From positions 1 through 30,335 of the forward strand of contig CAVYBK010000007.1 in assembly GCA_963766725.1 (NCBI GenBank): 30,335 nucleotides of DNA. The letters run 5' to 3'. Below the pieces are notes generated by a model that was not told where the DNA came from, did not search any database, and worked only from the letters and a program-made list of their open reading frames with translations. Each line of letters starts with the position of its first letter. Position 1 is the stretch's first letter. The position numbers and the translations under genes are program-made. Positions 1 through 6,669 of this stretch are shown here, in pieces. This stretch comes from DATEOR01 sp963766725. Its GTDB lineage: Bacteria > Actinomycetota > Thermoleophilia > Gaiellales > Gaiellaceae.

Positions 1-120
1 CGGACGAGGACTCTGGACTCGCATGCGTCGCGCCTCCGCCGCAAGCTCAATCGCGACGGAGACGCGGGGTACGTCCTGAACGTCTGGGGCGTGGGCTACC
101 GCCTCACCGCCCTCAGCTGA
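1..120 (+). CDS. Response regulator, C-terminal fragment (OmpR/PhoB-type winged helix)
   Basis: Only the last 39 codons lie in the window; the gene enters from the left edge. The frame ends TLDSHASRLRRKLN..GYVLNVWGVGYRLTALS and then TGA at 118-120. The pattern of a recognition helix with S.LRRKL, a short loop, and a hairpin ending V.GVGYRL is the signature end of the OmpR/PhoB DNA-binding domain. The protein would bind promoter DNA after phosphorylation of its missing receiver domain by a sensor kinase. Its stop abuts the stop of the convergent minus-strand gene: TGATCA at 118-123 supplies both stops with no base between them. Target genes cannot be inferred. Confidence 0.85.
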   Translation, partial: RTRTLDSHASRLRRKLNRDGDAGYVLNVWGVGYRLTALS

Positions 121-411
121 TCAAGTCCGAGCCTGTTCCTCTTTCTCGACGTCGACGTCGGGGTCGAGCTCGTTCGCGCGCTGCGTGGTCAGCTCGGCCT
201 CGCGCCGGTCCGCCTCCGCCCGCTGTGCCATCTGCTCGGCGGCCGCGCGGCGCTCGTCGGCCTCCTCCGCACGGGTCTCGGCCTGCTGGCGGAGCTCCCG
301 AGCCTCGTCTCGCTGCTCGTCCAGACGGCGCGAACGCCGAGCACTGAGCCAGATGAGCGCCAGTACGACGACGACTGCGACCGCGATGACTATCCAGATC
401 CAAGCGTCCAT
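121..411 (-). CDS. Small single-pass membrane protein with coiled-coil tail
   Basis: A 96-residue protein with an N-terminal membrane segment at about residues 4-23 (WIWIVIAVAVVVVLALIWL). A basic stretch (ARRSRR) follows, then a long Glu/Arg/Ala-rich region at about 27-80 that should form a coiled coil. By the positive-inside rule the charged tail is probably cytoplasmic. The ATG at 409-411 has a GGGAGG ribosome site upstream. It is the last gene of the minus-strand run, 53 bp after azlD, and converges on the response regulator. I do not recognise a named family. The composition resembles many small membrane-anchored coiled-coil proteins of unknown role. Confidence 0.7.
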   Translation of the reverse strand: MDAWIWIVIAVAVVVVLALIWLSARRSRRLDEQRDEARELRQQAETRAEEADERRAAAEQMAQRAEADRREAELTTQRANELDPDVDVEKEEQART

Positions 412-464
412 GTGAGCCTCCCGCTCTTTTTTCCAGGGCTACCCGAAGAGCGGAGTCGCCACAC

Positions 465-770
465 TCAGAGGAGGCGCGCGAGCGCGGTCACGCCCGCGGC
501 CGCCACGACGATGACGAGAAGCGGCGCGCGCAGGCGGATCGCCACGATCGCGGCCGCGATCCCGAGGAGGCGCTCGTCGAAGACGAGCGTGCGGTCGGCC
601 CCGACCGCCTGTGTGACGACGAGCGCGGCGAGGAGGGCCGGCGCGAGCATGTCGACGATCCCGGCCAGCTGGGGCGGGAGGGTGCGGCCGCCGAGGAACA
701 CCGGCCCGATCGCCTTGCAGACGACTGTCCCCGCGCCCACGATTGCGACGACGAGCCAGGTCGAGCTCAG
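465..770 (-). CDS. azlD: AzlD family branched-chain amino acid transport subunit
   Basis: About 101 residues and almost entirely hydrophobic, with roughly four predicted membrane segments, including TWLVVAIVGAGTVVCKAIGP near the start and LLVIVVAAAGVTALARLL at the end. This is the AzlD pattern: the small partner of AzlC, with which it forms an exporter of branched-chain amino acids or analogues. The best start is a CTG at 768-770 that overlaps the azlC stop (CTGA). It has a strong GGAGG 5-6 bases upstream, and the protein then begins (M)SSTWLVV as expected for the family. A TTG a few codons upstream is the alternative. Being directly behind azlC supports the call; substrate specificity is unknown. 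Confidence 0.82.
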   Translation of the reverse strand: MSSTWLVVAIVGAGTVVCKAIGPVFLGGRTLPPQLAGIVDMLAPALLAALVVTQAVGADRTLVFDERLLGIAAAIVAIRLRAPLLVIVVAAAGVTALARLL

Positions 771-1429
771 CGCTTCCTCCAACCGACGAGGCACCCCGCC
801 GTAGCGGCGATGATCGGGACACCGGGGGCGGTGAAGGGGACCAGGGCGAACGCGATCGTCCCGCCGACGAGCGCGGCGACGACCGCGCGGCGCGAGTTGA
901 TCTGCAGGACGAGCAGCGCGAGGAAGAGGGCGGCGAACGCCGCGTCGAGCCCGAGCGAGTCCGGATCTCCGAGCGCTTCGCCGCCGAGTGCGCCGGCGGC
1001 AGTTCCCGTGACCCAGCACGTGTAGAGCACGAGGCCCGCGCCGATGAGGACGCCGCGGTCGAAGGTGCCGTCGCGACGGCGCGAGAACGCCCACGACTCG
1101 TCCACGACGAGCTGGCCCTCGAGGAGCCTCCGCAGCGGGCCCCCGCGCAGGACCGACGCGACTGAGATCCCGATCGGTACATAACGGGCGTTCAGGAGGA
1201 TCGCCGCGGTCGCCGCCGCGCCCACGCTTCCCGCCGCGCTCAGGACGGAGGCAGCCGCGAACTGAGCGGAGCCCGCGAAGGTCGTCGCCGACATCACGAC
1301 CGACGCGAGCGTGCCCATGCCGGCGGACTGGGCGAGAAGGCCGAACGAGGCGCCGAAGACGAGAACGGCCGGGGCGATGGTCGCGGCTCGGCGGGCGCCG
1401 GCCCTATACGGGCTCGGCGACCCAGTCAC
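767..1429 (-). CDS. azlC: AzlC family branched-chain amino acid exporter, large subunit
   Basis: A 220-residue integral membrane protein. The N-terminal part (APAVLVFGASFGLLAQSAGMG) followed by SATTFAGSAQFAAAS matches the conserved first half of AzlC proteins, where the FAGSAQF motif is diagnostic. NARYVPIGIS at about residues 79-88 is also typical. Several further hydrophobic segments follow and the length is normal. It works with AzlD in the inner membrane as an exporter of branched-chain amino acids. The GTG start at 1427-1429 lies inside the end of the upstream DNA glycosylase gene (26-bp overlap), and the stop overlaps the azlD start, so the genes are translationally coupled. It sits in a run with base-repair genes, with no obvious functional link. 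Confidence 0.9.
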   Translation of the reverse strand: MTGSPSPYRAGARRAATIAPAVLVFGASFGLLAQSAGMGTLASVVMSATTFAGSAQFAAASVLSAAGSVGAAATAAILLNARYVPIGISVASVLRGGPLRRLLEGQLVVDESWAFSRRRDGTFDRGVLIGAGLVLYTCWVTGTAAGALGGEALGDPDSLGLDAAFAALFLALLVLQINSRRAVVAALVGGTIAFALVPFTAPGVPIIAATAGCLVGWRKR

Positions 1430-2321
1430 GCGTGAGGAAGAGCCAGAAGGCGAGCCCCGAGTAGTGCCCGTAGCGGCGAAAGCGGCGCTCGATCGCGGTG
1501 TCCTTCGCCTTCCGCCCGTTCAGGCTCGCGTACTTCGGGCGGGTCCAGGAGTCGAGCACGAGCCTCGAGTAGCGGCCGATGAGCATCATGATGTGCGCCG
1601 CCGCATAGGGGCCGACTCCTGGGAGTGCGAGCAAGCGCGCCGCGACCTCGTCGTCGGGGACGTCGCCGGGGTCGGCGGTCGCGAGCTCCTCCAGGTCGAC
1701 CTCGCCGGAAGCGACCGACTGCGCGAGGGAGCGAAGGTAGGCGCCGCGATAGCCGCTCCTCGCCACGTCGCGGTAGAAGGACTCCGGCGCGGCCGCCATC
1801 GCGGCGGGGGAGGGGAAGGCGCGGCCGAACGGGCTGTCCGGCGGCGCCCCCGCGGCGGGCTCGCCGAGGTGCTCGACGATCGCGCTCACCATGCGGACGG
1901 TGCCCGACCAGGCGGTGTTTGTGGTGCAGATCGTCTTGACGACGTCCTCGTAGACCGTCTGGCTCCGCAGCAGCCGGCCCGCGCCCTGGGTCACCCAGAG
2001 AAGGTCGGGGTCCTCCGCTGCGAGCGTGTAGAACTCCGACAGGTCCTCGTCGATTCGGAGGATGTGCCGCACGCCGTCGAGGACAGCTTCGGAACGCTTG
2101 CCGGCGGTACCGGTCAGCGCAGCCTTCCCGCCTCGTCCCTCTCGCACGATCACGGTCTGCGGGCGCCCACGGGGAACCGCCACGGTCGTCTCGAACGTGC
2201 GCGCCTCCTCGTCGATTCGGTTCGGCGGCAGGTCGGCGACTCCATGGGACATGATCGTCCGCCAGAGGTCGACCGGCTCGCCGCCGGCGCCCGCGAGCGA
2301 GAGGGTCGCGCTCCAGGTCAC
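1404..2321 (-). CDS. HhH-GPD superfamily DNA glycosylase (AlkA/OGG-like)
   Basis: 305 residues. The C-terminal half carries a helix-hairpin-helix, LPGVGPYAAAHIMML at about residues 233-247, then LVLDSW, whose Asp near 257 aligns with the catalytic aspartate of HhH-GPD glycosylases. The position where bifunctional enzymes such as OGG1 carry a catalytic lysine (GVG.K) is Tyr/Ala here. That points to a monofunctional glycosylase that removes a damaged base, in the manner of AlkA. The N-terminal part (residues 1-110) resembles the beta-rich domain of AlkA/OGG proteins. GTG start at 2319-2321, overlapping the cupin stop as GTGA. Lying in the same run as an alkylguanine methyltransferase and a sigma factor suggests a role in alkylation repair; the exact substrate is not deducible. 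Confidence 0.85.
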   Translation of the reverse strand: MTWSATLSLAGAGGEPVDLWRTIMSHGVADLPPNRIDEEARTFETTVAVPRGRPQTVIVREGRGGKAALTGTAGKRSEAVLDGVRHILRIDEDLSEFYTLAAEDPDLLWVTQGAGRLLRSQTVYEDVVKTICTTNTAWSGTVRMVSAIVEHLGEPAAGAPPDSPFGRAFPSPAAMAAAPESFYRDVARSGYRGAYLRSLAQSVASGEVDLEELATADPGDVPDDEVAARLLALPGVGPYAAAHIMMLIGRYSRLVLDSWTRPKYASLNGRKAKDTAIERRFRRYGHYSGLAFWLFLTRDWVAEPV

Positions 2322-2728
2322 GAAGACGATGCCGGGTCGTACTTCTGCTCCCAGTCCGAGACTCCGAACGTCTCGCCGGGAGCTCCCCCGAGGCAGAGGA
2401 CGGTCGTCCCCGTCTCGTGCGCGACGGCCGAGCGGATCGACGTCGGATCGGGCACGTAGACGAAGGTGCCTGCGGGAGCCTCCACCGTTTCGCCGTCGAC
2501 GGTGAACGTCGCGCTCCCCCTGGAGACGTAGAAGAGCTCCTCGTGCTTCGTATCCGTCTCGTCGTGCTCGCCGACGATCTCGCCTTCCCGGGTGGCCGTG
2601 TAGGCATTGACGCCGAACGACTGGATCCCGAAATGGATCCGGACGGCGTGCCAGTCCCGCTCTTCCTTCTCGCCCGGCGGCTCCGGAATCTGGTCGATGT
2701 GGGTCACCTGGTAGCCCGCCTCGCTCAT
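2318..2728 (-). CDS. Cupin-domain protein
   Basis: 136 residues forming one small cupin barrel. It shows the H.E metal-site region (EHDETDTKHEELFYVSRGSATFTVDGE) and the second motif (VEAPAGTFVYVPDPTSIRSAVAHETGT). The N-terminal part (YQVTHIDQIPEPPGEKEERDWHAVRIHFGI) resembles small actinobacterial cupins of unknown substrate. ATG at 2726-2728 with GGGAGG upstream. The start is 25 bp after the DUF192 stop and the end overlaps the glycosylase start, so it is part of the same transcript. Cupins of this size may be enzymes or ligand sensors; no specific role can be assigned. Confidence 0.85.
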   Translation of the reverse strand: MSEAGYQVTHIDQIPEPPGEKEERDWHAVRIHFGIQSFGVNAYTATREGEIVGEHDETDTKHEELFYVSRGSATFTVDGETVEAPAGTFVYVPDPTSIRSAVAHETGTTVLCLGGAPGETFGVSDWEQKYDPASSS

Positions 2729-2753
2729 ACGTCCTCCCTTGTCGTCTGACCCG

Positions 2754-3212
2754 TCAAGGGGAGGTTATTCGCAGCCGGTCGCCCGCCGAGATGCCCCAGC
2801 CTGCGAACGCACCCTGGTTGACCTCGAGCGCGCCGCGGTAGACGACTTCCGGGTCGTAGAGCGGGCACCGGTCGGCGTCGCACGGCTCCATGTCGAGGAT
2901 CTTCAGGATGCGCCCGTCCCCGGCGTAGAACGCGATCGAGAGCGGGATGAGTGTGTCCTTCATCCAGAACGGGCCGCTGTGGTCCTCGGAGAAGACGAAC
3001 GCCATCCCCGCGTCGGCCGGAAGGGTGGTTCGTCCCATGAGGCCCTGTTCCCGCTCCGCCGGCGTGTCGGCGACCTCGACCGAGATCGTCGTCTCATCGT
3101 CGCCGTGGGAGAGGACGGCCTGCGCGGCCGGCTCAGAGCCGCTCCCGCCGCCGCAGCCGGCGAGAACGACGACCGCGGCAGCGAAAAGCGCCCTAAACGA
3201 GGGTCCCTCCCT
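2754..3212 (-). CDS. DUF192 family lipoprotein (start codon not found)
   Basis: The readable protein runs F-R-A-L-F-A-A-A-V-V-V-L-A-G-C and then GGGSGSEP, which is a lipoprotein signal peptide with an LAGC lipobox. A complete DUF192 domain follows: VEVADTPAEREQGLMGR, MAFVFSED, FWMKDTLIPLSIAFY and the end LEVNQGAFAGWGISAGDRLRI. DUF192 proteins are small secreted or membrane-anchored proteins of unknown biochemical function. No ATG, GTG, TTG or CTG lies in frame between the lipobox and the end of the overlapping methyltransferase gene. The nearest upstream candidates would give a long overlap and a poor signal peptide. Either the start is unusual or a base is missing near 3200-3215. The right boundary given is therefore approximate. 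Confidence 0.75.
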   Translation of the reverse strand, partial: REGPSFRALFAAAVVVLAGCGGGSGSEPAAQAVLSHGDDETTISVEVADTPAEREQGLMGRTTLPADAGMAFVFSEDHSGPFWMKDTLIPLSIAFYAGDGRILKILDMEPCDADRCPLYDPEVVYRGALEVNQGAFAGWGISAGDRLRITSP

Positions 3213-3756
3213 CGAGGCTGAGGAGGAGTTGCTTGCGCTCGAGGCCGCCGGCGTACCCGACGAGGCTGCCGGTCGAGCCGACGATCCGGTGGCACGGGAC
3301 GACGATCGGAACAGGGTTTCGGTTGAGGGCACCGCCGACTGCCCGTGCCGCCTTCGGCTTCCCGATGCGCGCGGCGAGGCCGCCATATGTGTCCACGCGC
3401 CCGTAGGGGACGCGTTGGAGCTCGGCGAGGACACTCTGCTGGAAGGCGGGCAGGGCGCTCAGATCGACCGGGAGGTCGAACTCGTGGCGCCGGCCTTCGA
3501 AGTATTCGTCGAGCTCGCGGCGGGCCTCGTCCACGGGCCGCGCCGACCGCAGCACGCGGATGCCGTGCTGGCGGGCAAGGCGCTCGACCTCCTCCTCCGG
3601 ATCGGGATCGAAGGCGATCTCGCAGAGGCCGCGCTCGGTCGTGGCGACGAGAAGCGGGCCAATCGGGGAGTCGGTCACGTCGTAGGCGACGTCGAGCAGG
3701 GCCTCGGCGGCTGCCCGGTCGCGGAAGGCGAGGTCGGTCTTGGCGGGAACGGTCAT
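3193..3756 (-). CDS. ogt: Methylated-DNA--[protein]-cysteine S-methyltransferase (Ogt/MGMT type)
   Basis: 187 residues. The family core is clear: FQQSVLAELQRVPYGRVDTYGGLAARIGKPKAARAVG (DNA-binding HTH with the arginine-finger region), NRNPVPIVVPCHRIVG with acceptor Cys155 in PCHR, then GSLVGYAGGLERKQLLLSLE. The protein transfers the alkyl group from O6-alkylguanine to its own cysteine in a single-use repair reaction. There is no Ada zinc/AraC domain, so it should not itself act as the inducer. ATG at 3754-3756 overlaps the sigma factor stop (ATGA), which implies translational coupling. The N-terminal 25 residues are longer than in the minimal Ogt. Confidence in family is very high. Confidence 0.95.
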   Translation of the reverse strand: MTVPAKTDLAFRDRAAAEALLDVAYDVTDSPIGPLLVATTERGLCEIAFDPDPEEEVERLARQHGIRVLRSARPVDEARRELDEYFEGRRHEFDLPVDLSALPAFQQSVLAELQRVPYGRVDTYGGLAARIGKPKAARAVGGALNRNPVPIVVPCHRIVGSTGSLVGYAGGLERKQLLLSLEGGTLV

Positions 3757-4214
3757 GTCATCCTCCTGCGCAGTCGCCGGACCCCGGACGAGGCGGCCTG
3801 ACGGGCCGCGTCCTCGCTGGAGCCGAGCGCTGTCGCGATGTCTGCATAGTCCAGGTCGTAGCCGTAGCGAAGGACGACCGCTGCCCGCTCGGTCGCCGGA
3901 AGGTCGCCGGTCAGGTGGTCGAGCTCGGCGTAGGCGGGGCGGCCGTCGTCGGCCGGCAGCTCGGGGAGCTCCGCCGTGGGCCGTCTCTTCCGGCGCTCGT
4001 CGATCGCGACCCGGGTCGCGATCCGGTAGGCCCACGCGCGCAGGTGGCGGCCGTGCTGGAGACTTTGGTACCCACGAAGGGCCCGAAGGAACGTTTCCTG
4101 GAAGGCGTCGTCGGCCGCGTCGCGGCCTGCGAGCTTGCGGAGGTACGCGTAGATCTCCTCGCGGTACTCCTCGTAGAAGCGTTCGAAGGGCGGTATCGCC
4201 ACGGCGTTCATCAT
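3753..4214 (-). CDS. Sigma-70 family (ECF-like) RNA polymerase sigma factor
   Basis: 153 residues. Region 2 is seen as FERFYEEYREEIYAYLRKLAG..DAADDAFQETFLRALRGY..HLRAWAYRIATRVAIDERRKRRP. Region 4 is LPATERAAVVLRYGYDLDYADIATALGSSEDAARQAASSGVRRLRRRM, a helix-turn-helix that would read the -35 element. Region 3 is absent, as in extracytoplasmic-function sigma factors. The first of two consecutive ATG codons (4212-4214) is chosen; the ribosome site is weak (AGAG). It is the first gene of the eight-gene minus-strand run and overlaps the methyltransferase by 4 bp. No anti-sigma factor gene is adjacent, so the activating signal is unclear. Autoregulation from the 42-bp divergent gap at 4215-4256 is plausible. 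Confidence 0.88.
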   Translation of the reverse strand: MMNAVAIPPFERFYEEYREEIYAYLRKLAGRDAADDAFQETFLRALRGYQSLQHGRHLRAWAYRIATRVAIDERRKRRPTAELPELPADDGRPAYAELDHLTGDLPATERAAVVLRYGYDLDYADIATALGSSEDAARQAASSGVRRLRRRMT

Positions 4215-4256
4215 CTGCTCTAACGCGCCGGCCCGCTGAGATGTGAGACTGCCGTC

Positions 4257-5066
4257 GTGAACATCGCGGTCGTGGGTCACGTCGAGTGGATCGAGTTCGT
4301 CCGGGTCGACCACGTCCCGAAGACGGGCGAGATCGTCCACGCGGGCGAGACGTGGTGCGAGGCGGCCGGGGGAGGCGCCGTCGCCGCGGTGCAGTTGGCG
4401 CGCCTCGCCGGGTCGAGCACGCTCTTCACCGCGATCGGCGGCGACGAGCTCGGCGAGAAAGTCGTTCCGGAGCTCGAGCGCCACGGAGTCACCGTGCACG
4501 CGGGCGTCCGCCCGGAGCCGCAGCGGCGCGGTTTCACGTACATCGACTCGGCGGGGGAGAGGACGATCACCGTCATCGGGGAGCGCCTCGGCCCGCGGCG
4601 CTCGGACGATCTCCCTTGGGACGAGCTCGCCGAGGCAGACGGTGTCTACTTCGTGAGCGGCGACGCGGCTTCCCTCAAGGCCGCGCGCGACGCGAACGTG
4701 CTGGTCGCGACGGCGCGCTCGATGGCGACTCTGGCCGAGAGCCGCGTCGAGCTTGACGCGCTCGTCCGAAGCCGAAACGACGAGGGCGAGACGTATCGCC
4801 CCGGCGACCTCGAACCTCCGCCGCGCACCGACGTTGCGACGGCCGGGTCCCAAGGAGGGACGTTCACCTTCGCGGGCGGCGCGCCGACCCACTTCCCGCC
4901 GGCGGCCGCCCCGGGCCCGCTTCAGGACGCCTACGGCGCGGGCGACAGCTTTGCCGCCGGCCTCACGTACGGGCTCGCGGAACGGCTGTCCATGGACGAG
5001 GCCGTTGCCCTCGCGGCACGCTCAGGAGCGGCCGCGTTGTCGAGGCGCGGCGCCCACGGCGCCTAG
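4257..5066 (+). CDS. PfkB-family (ribokinase-like) carbohydrate kinase
   Basis: 269 residues with the fold landmarks of the PfkB family. These are an N-terminal NIAVVGHVEWIEFVRVDHVPKTGE, the Gly-rich GGGAVAAVQLARLAGSSTLFTAIGGDELG, and the C-terminal signature DAYGAGDSFAAGLTYGL, whose GAGD aspartate is the catalytic base. It would phosphorylate a sugar or nucleoside-like substrate with ATP; the sequence does not say which. GTG start at 4257, divergent from the sigma factor with only 42 bp between them. Its stop (5064-5066) overlaps the stop of the convergent 50-residue gene. It is slightly short for the family (usually about 300), with a compact middle region. Confidence 0.88.
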   Translation: MNIAVVGHVEWIEFVRVDHVPKTGEIVHAGETWCEAAGGGAVAAVQLARLAGSSTLFTAIGGDELGEKVVPELERHGVTVHAGVRPEPQRRGFTYIDSAGERTITVIGERLGPRRSDDLPWDELAEADGVYFVSGDAASLKAARDANVLVATARSMATLAESRVELDALVRSRNDEGETYRPGDLEPPPRTDVATAGSQGGTFTFAGGAPTHFPPAAAPGPLQDAYGAGDSFAAGLTYGLAERLSMDEAVALAARSGAAALSRRGAHGA

Positions 5067-5215
5067 CCCGATCGTTCGCTGAGCCGGTCGAGGATGTAGC
5101 CGGCGTACCAGGTCGGCCAGTCCTCGTCGCGCTCGCCGAGGTCGCGCTCGTACTCACCGTGGGCGCTCTCGGCCGCCTTCAGCAGCTCGGCCAGTTCTTC
5201 TCGCGTCACGTCCAT
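5063..5215 (-). CDS. Small conserved-looking protein, 50 residues
   Basis: An ATG at 5213-5215 is preceded by a perfect AAGGAGG ribosome site and opens a 50-codon frame ending at TAG 5063-5065. The protein is MDVTREELAELLKAAESAH followed by GEYERDLGERDEDWPTWYAG and YILDRLSERSG. The pattern HG.YE..LGERDEDWP.WYA.YI resembles a short aromatic-rich module I have seen in small bacterial hypothetical proteins; function unknown. The reading frame, strong Shine-Dalgarno site and acidic helical composition argue for a real gene. It is convergent with the kinase (overlapping stops) and divergent from mraZ, with its 5' end 88 bp from the mraZ start. Confidence 0.75.
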   Translation of the reverse strand: MDVTREELAELLKAAESAHGEYERDLGERDEDWPTWYAGYILDRLSERSG

Positions 5216-5240
5216 CGTGCCTCCTTGTGGAGAACGGGGG

Positions 5241-5269
5241 TTGCCAAGTGGGGAATTGTGGTCTACAGT
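5241..5269 (+). promoter_or_regulatory. Predicted promoter for mraZ and the dcw cluster
   Basis: TTGCCA at 5241-5246 (five of six matches to TTGACA) is separated by 17 bp from TACAGT at 5264-5269 (four of six matches to TATAAT). Transcription would start near 5276, about 28 bases before the mraZ ATG. The element lies inside the MraZ-type repeat array, as expected for an autoregulated operon. Predicted by eye only. Confidence 0.5.
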
Positions 5270-5287
5270 GGGGCGAAGTGGGGATCA
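5248..5287 (+). promoter_or_regulatory. MraZ operator: four 10-bp direct repeats
   Basis: GTGGGG occurs at 5248, 5268 and 5278, and GTGGTC, a degenerate copy, at 5258. Box starts are exactly 10 bp apart, so all lie on one face of the helix. MraZ proteins of other bacteria bind arrays of TGGG-type boxes with this spacing upstream of their own gene. The array overlaps the predicted -10 region and would allow MraZ to repress its own operon. Confidence 0.75.
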
Positions 5288-5303
5288 AGCCTCAGGCGGT
5301 TGG

Positions 5304-5738
5304 ATGCTACTCGGCGAATACGAGCACACCCTCGACGACAAGAACCGACTCACCCTTCCGGCCAAGTTCCGGCAGGCCTTCGCGGGTGAGGTCGTCGTGT
5401 CGCGCGGGCTCGACGGTTGTCTCTTTGTGTTCACCCGCGACAACTGGGATTCCTTCGTGGCCGCCCAGCTGGAGGGTCTCAGCCCGTTCAGCAAGGAGGC
5501 GCGCCAGATGAGCCGCTACATGTTCGCGGGGGCCGCCGAGACCGAGCTCGACAAGCAGGGGCGGATGATGGTTCCGCCTGCGCTCCTCGGGCACGCGGGC
5601 CTCGGCCGCGAGGTCGTCGTCGCGGGCGTCCGCGACCACGTCGAGATCTGGGACCGCGGCGCCTGGAAGAAGCAAATCGAAGAGGTAGAAGGGAGTGTGG
5701 AGCTTGTTGCCGAGCGCCTTGCAGCGAAGCAGGACTGA
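5304..5738 (+). CDS. mraZ: Transcriptional regulator MraZ
   Basis: 144 residues built of two SpoVT/AbrB-like halves. The first is MLLGEYEHTLDDKNRLTLPAKFR and the second, from about residue 74, is TELDKQGRMMVPPALLGHAGL. Both carry the D..(G/N)R...P motif of MraZ. The protein forms ring-shaped oligomers that bind direct repeats upstream of the dcw cluster and repress it. ATG at 5304 gives the canonical N-terminus; upstream in-frame codons would only add non-family sequence. It is the first gene of the cluster, with its stop (5736-5738) inside the rsmH reading frame. The four repeats at 5248-5287 are the likely operator. Confidence 0.95.
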   Translation: MLLGEYEHTLDDKNRLTLPAKFRQAFAGEVVVSRGLDGCLFVFTRDNWDSFVAAQLEGLSPFSKEARQMSRYMFAGAAETELDKQGRMMVPPALLGHAGLGREVVVAGVRDHVEIWDRGAWKKQIEEVEGSVELVAERLAAKQD

Positions 5739-6669
5739 CCACGTTCCCGTCCTCGCGGACGAGGTGCGGGGGCTCCTCGCTGTCACGCCGGGCGAGACCG
5801 TCGTCGACGCGACCTTCGGCGCGGGCGGCCACGCCCGCGTGCTCGCCGCCGACCTGAAAGGGAAGGGCCGTTTCATCGCGATCGACCGCGACTCGACCGT
5901 GCGGCCGTTCTTCGAGCGCTTCGAGCGCGAGGCGGGCGTGCAGGCGCGCTTCTTGCGGGGCGAGCTCTCCGTCGTCCTCTCCCAGCTCGGCGCAAACGGC
6001 CTCGAGGCAGACGCGATTCTCATCGACCTCGGTGTCTCGAGCATGCAGATCGACCGTCCTGAGCGCGGCTTCTCGTATGCGGTCGACGCGCCCCTCGACA
6101 TGCGCATGGACCCCTCCAGCGAGCTGAGCGCCAAGGAGATCGTCAACGAGTGGGACGAGCGCGAGCTCGCGACGATCTTCCGCCGCTACGGCGAGGAGCG
6201 CTTCGCACGCCAGATTGCCCAGGCGATCGTCCGCCGGCGCCAGGAGAAGCAGTTCGAGCGCACGGGCGAGCTCGTCGACGTCGTCAAGTCGTCCATCCCC
6301 GCACCGCGCCGCTTCGGCGACGGCCATCCCGCGAAGCGCGTGTTCCAGGCGCTCAGGATCGCCGTCAACGAGGAGCTCGACTCGCTCGAGCGCGCGCTGC
6401 CGGCCGCGCTCGCGATGCTGCGGCCGGGCGGCCGGCTCGCGGTCATCAGCTTCCACTCCCTCGAAGACCGTATGGTCAAGCGCTTTTTCGCCGCCCAGGC
6501 ACGCGGGTGCACGTGCCCGCCCGAGCTTCCCGTCTGCGTCTGCGGAAACGAGCCGTCGATGCGCCTCCTGACGCGCAAGGCTGTTCGCCCGTCGCCGCAG
6601 GAGACCGCCGAGAACCCGCGCTCGGCATCGGCGAAGCTGCGGGCGGCAGTCAAGGTGGGGGACGACTGA
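5695..6669 (+). CDS. rsmH: 16S rRNA (cytosine(1402)-N(4))-methyltransferase RsmH (MraW)
   Basis: Up to 324 residues. The SAM-binding DATFGAGGHARVL (about 38-50), LIDLGVSSMQID, RGFSYAVDAPLDMRMD, and the late RPGGRLAVISFHSLEDRMVKRFF are all characteristic of RsmH. The enzyme methylates N4 of C1402 in the ribosomal P site. The GTG at 5695 gives a 44-bp overlap with mraZ. TTG codons at 5704 or 5707, which have a better-spaced GGGAG, are equally good starts, since the conserved part begins HVPVLADEV. The stop TGA (6667-6669) overlaps the ftsL ATG by one base. Confidence 0.95.
   Translation: MWSLLPSALQRSRTDHVPVLADEVRGLLAVTPGETVVDATFGAGGHARVLAADLKGKGRFIAIDRDSTVRPFFERFEREAGVQARFLRGELSVVLSQLGANGLEADAILIDLGVSSMQIDRPERGFSYAVDAPLDMRMDPSSELSAKEIVNEWDERELATIFRRYGEERFARQIAQAIVRRRQEKQFERTGELVDVVKSSIPAPRRFGDGHPAKRVFQALRIAVNEELDSLERALPAALAMLRPGGRLAVISFHSLEDRMVKRFFAAQARGCTCPPELPVCVCGNEPSMRLLTRKAVRPSPQETAENPRSASAKLRAAVKVGDD

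Noticed and set aside
5217..5303. Extended mraZ start upstream of ATG 5304
   Set aside because: The extra residues cover the MraZ repeats and promoter and do not resemble MraZ, whose conserved N-terminus begins at 5304.
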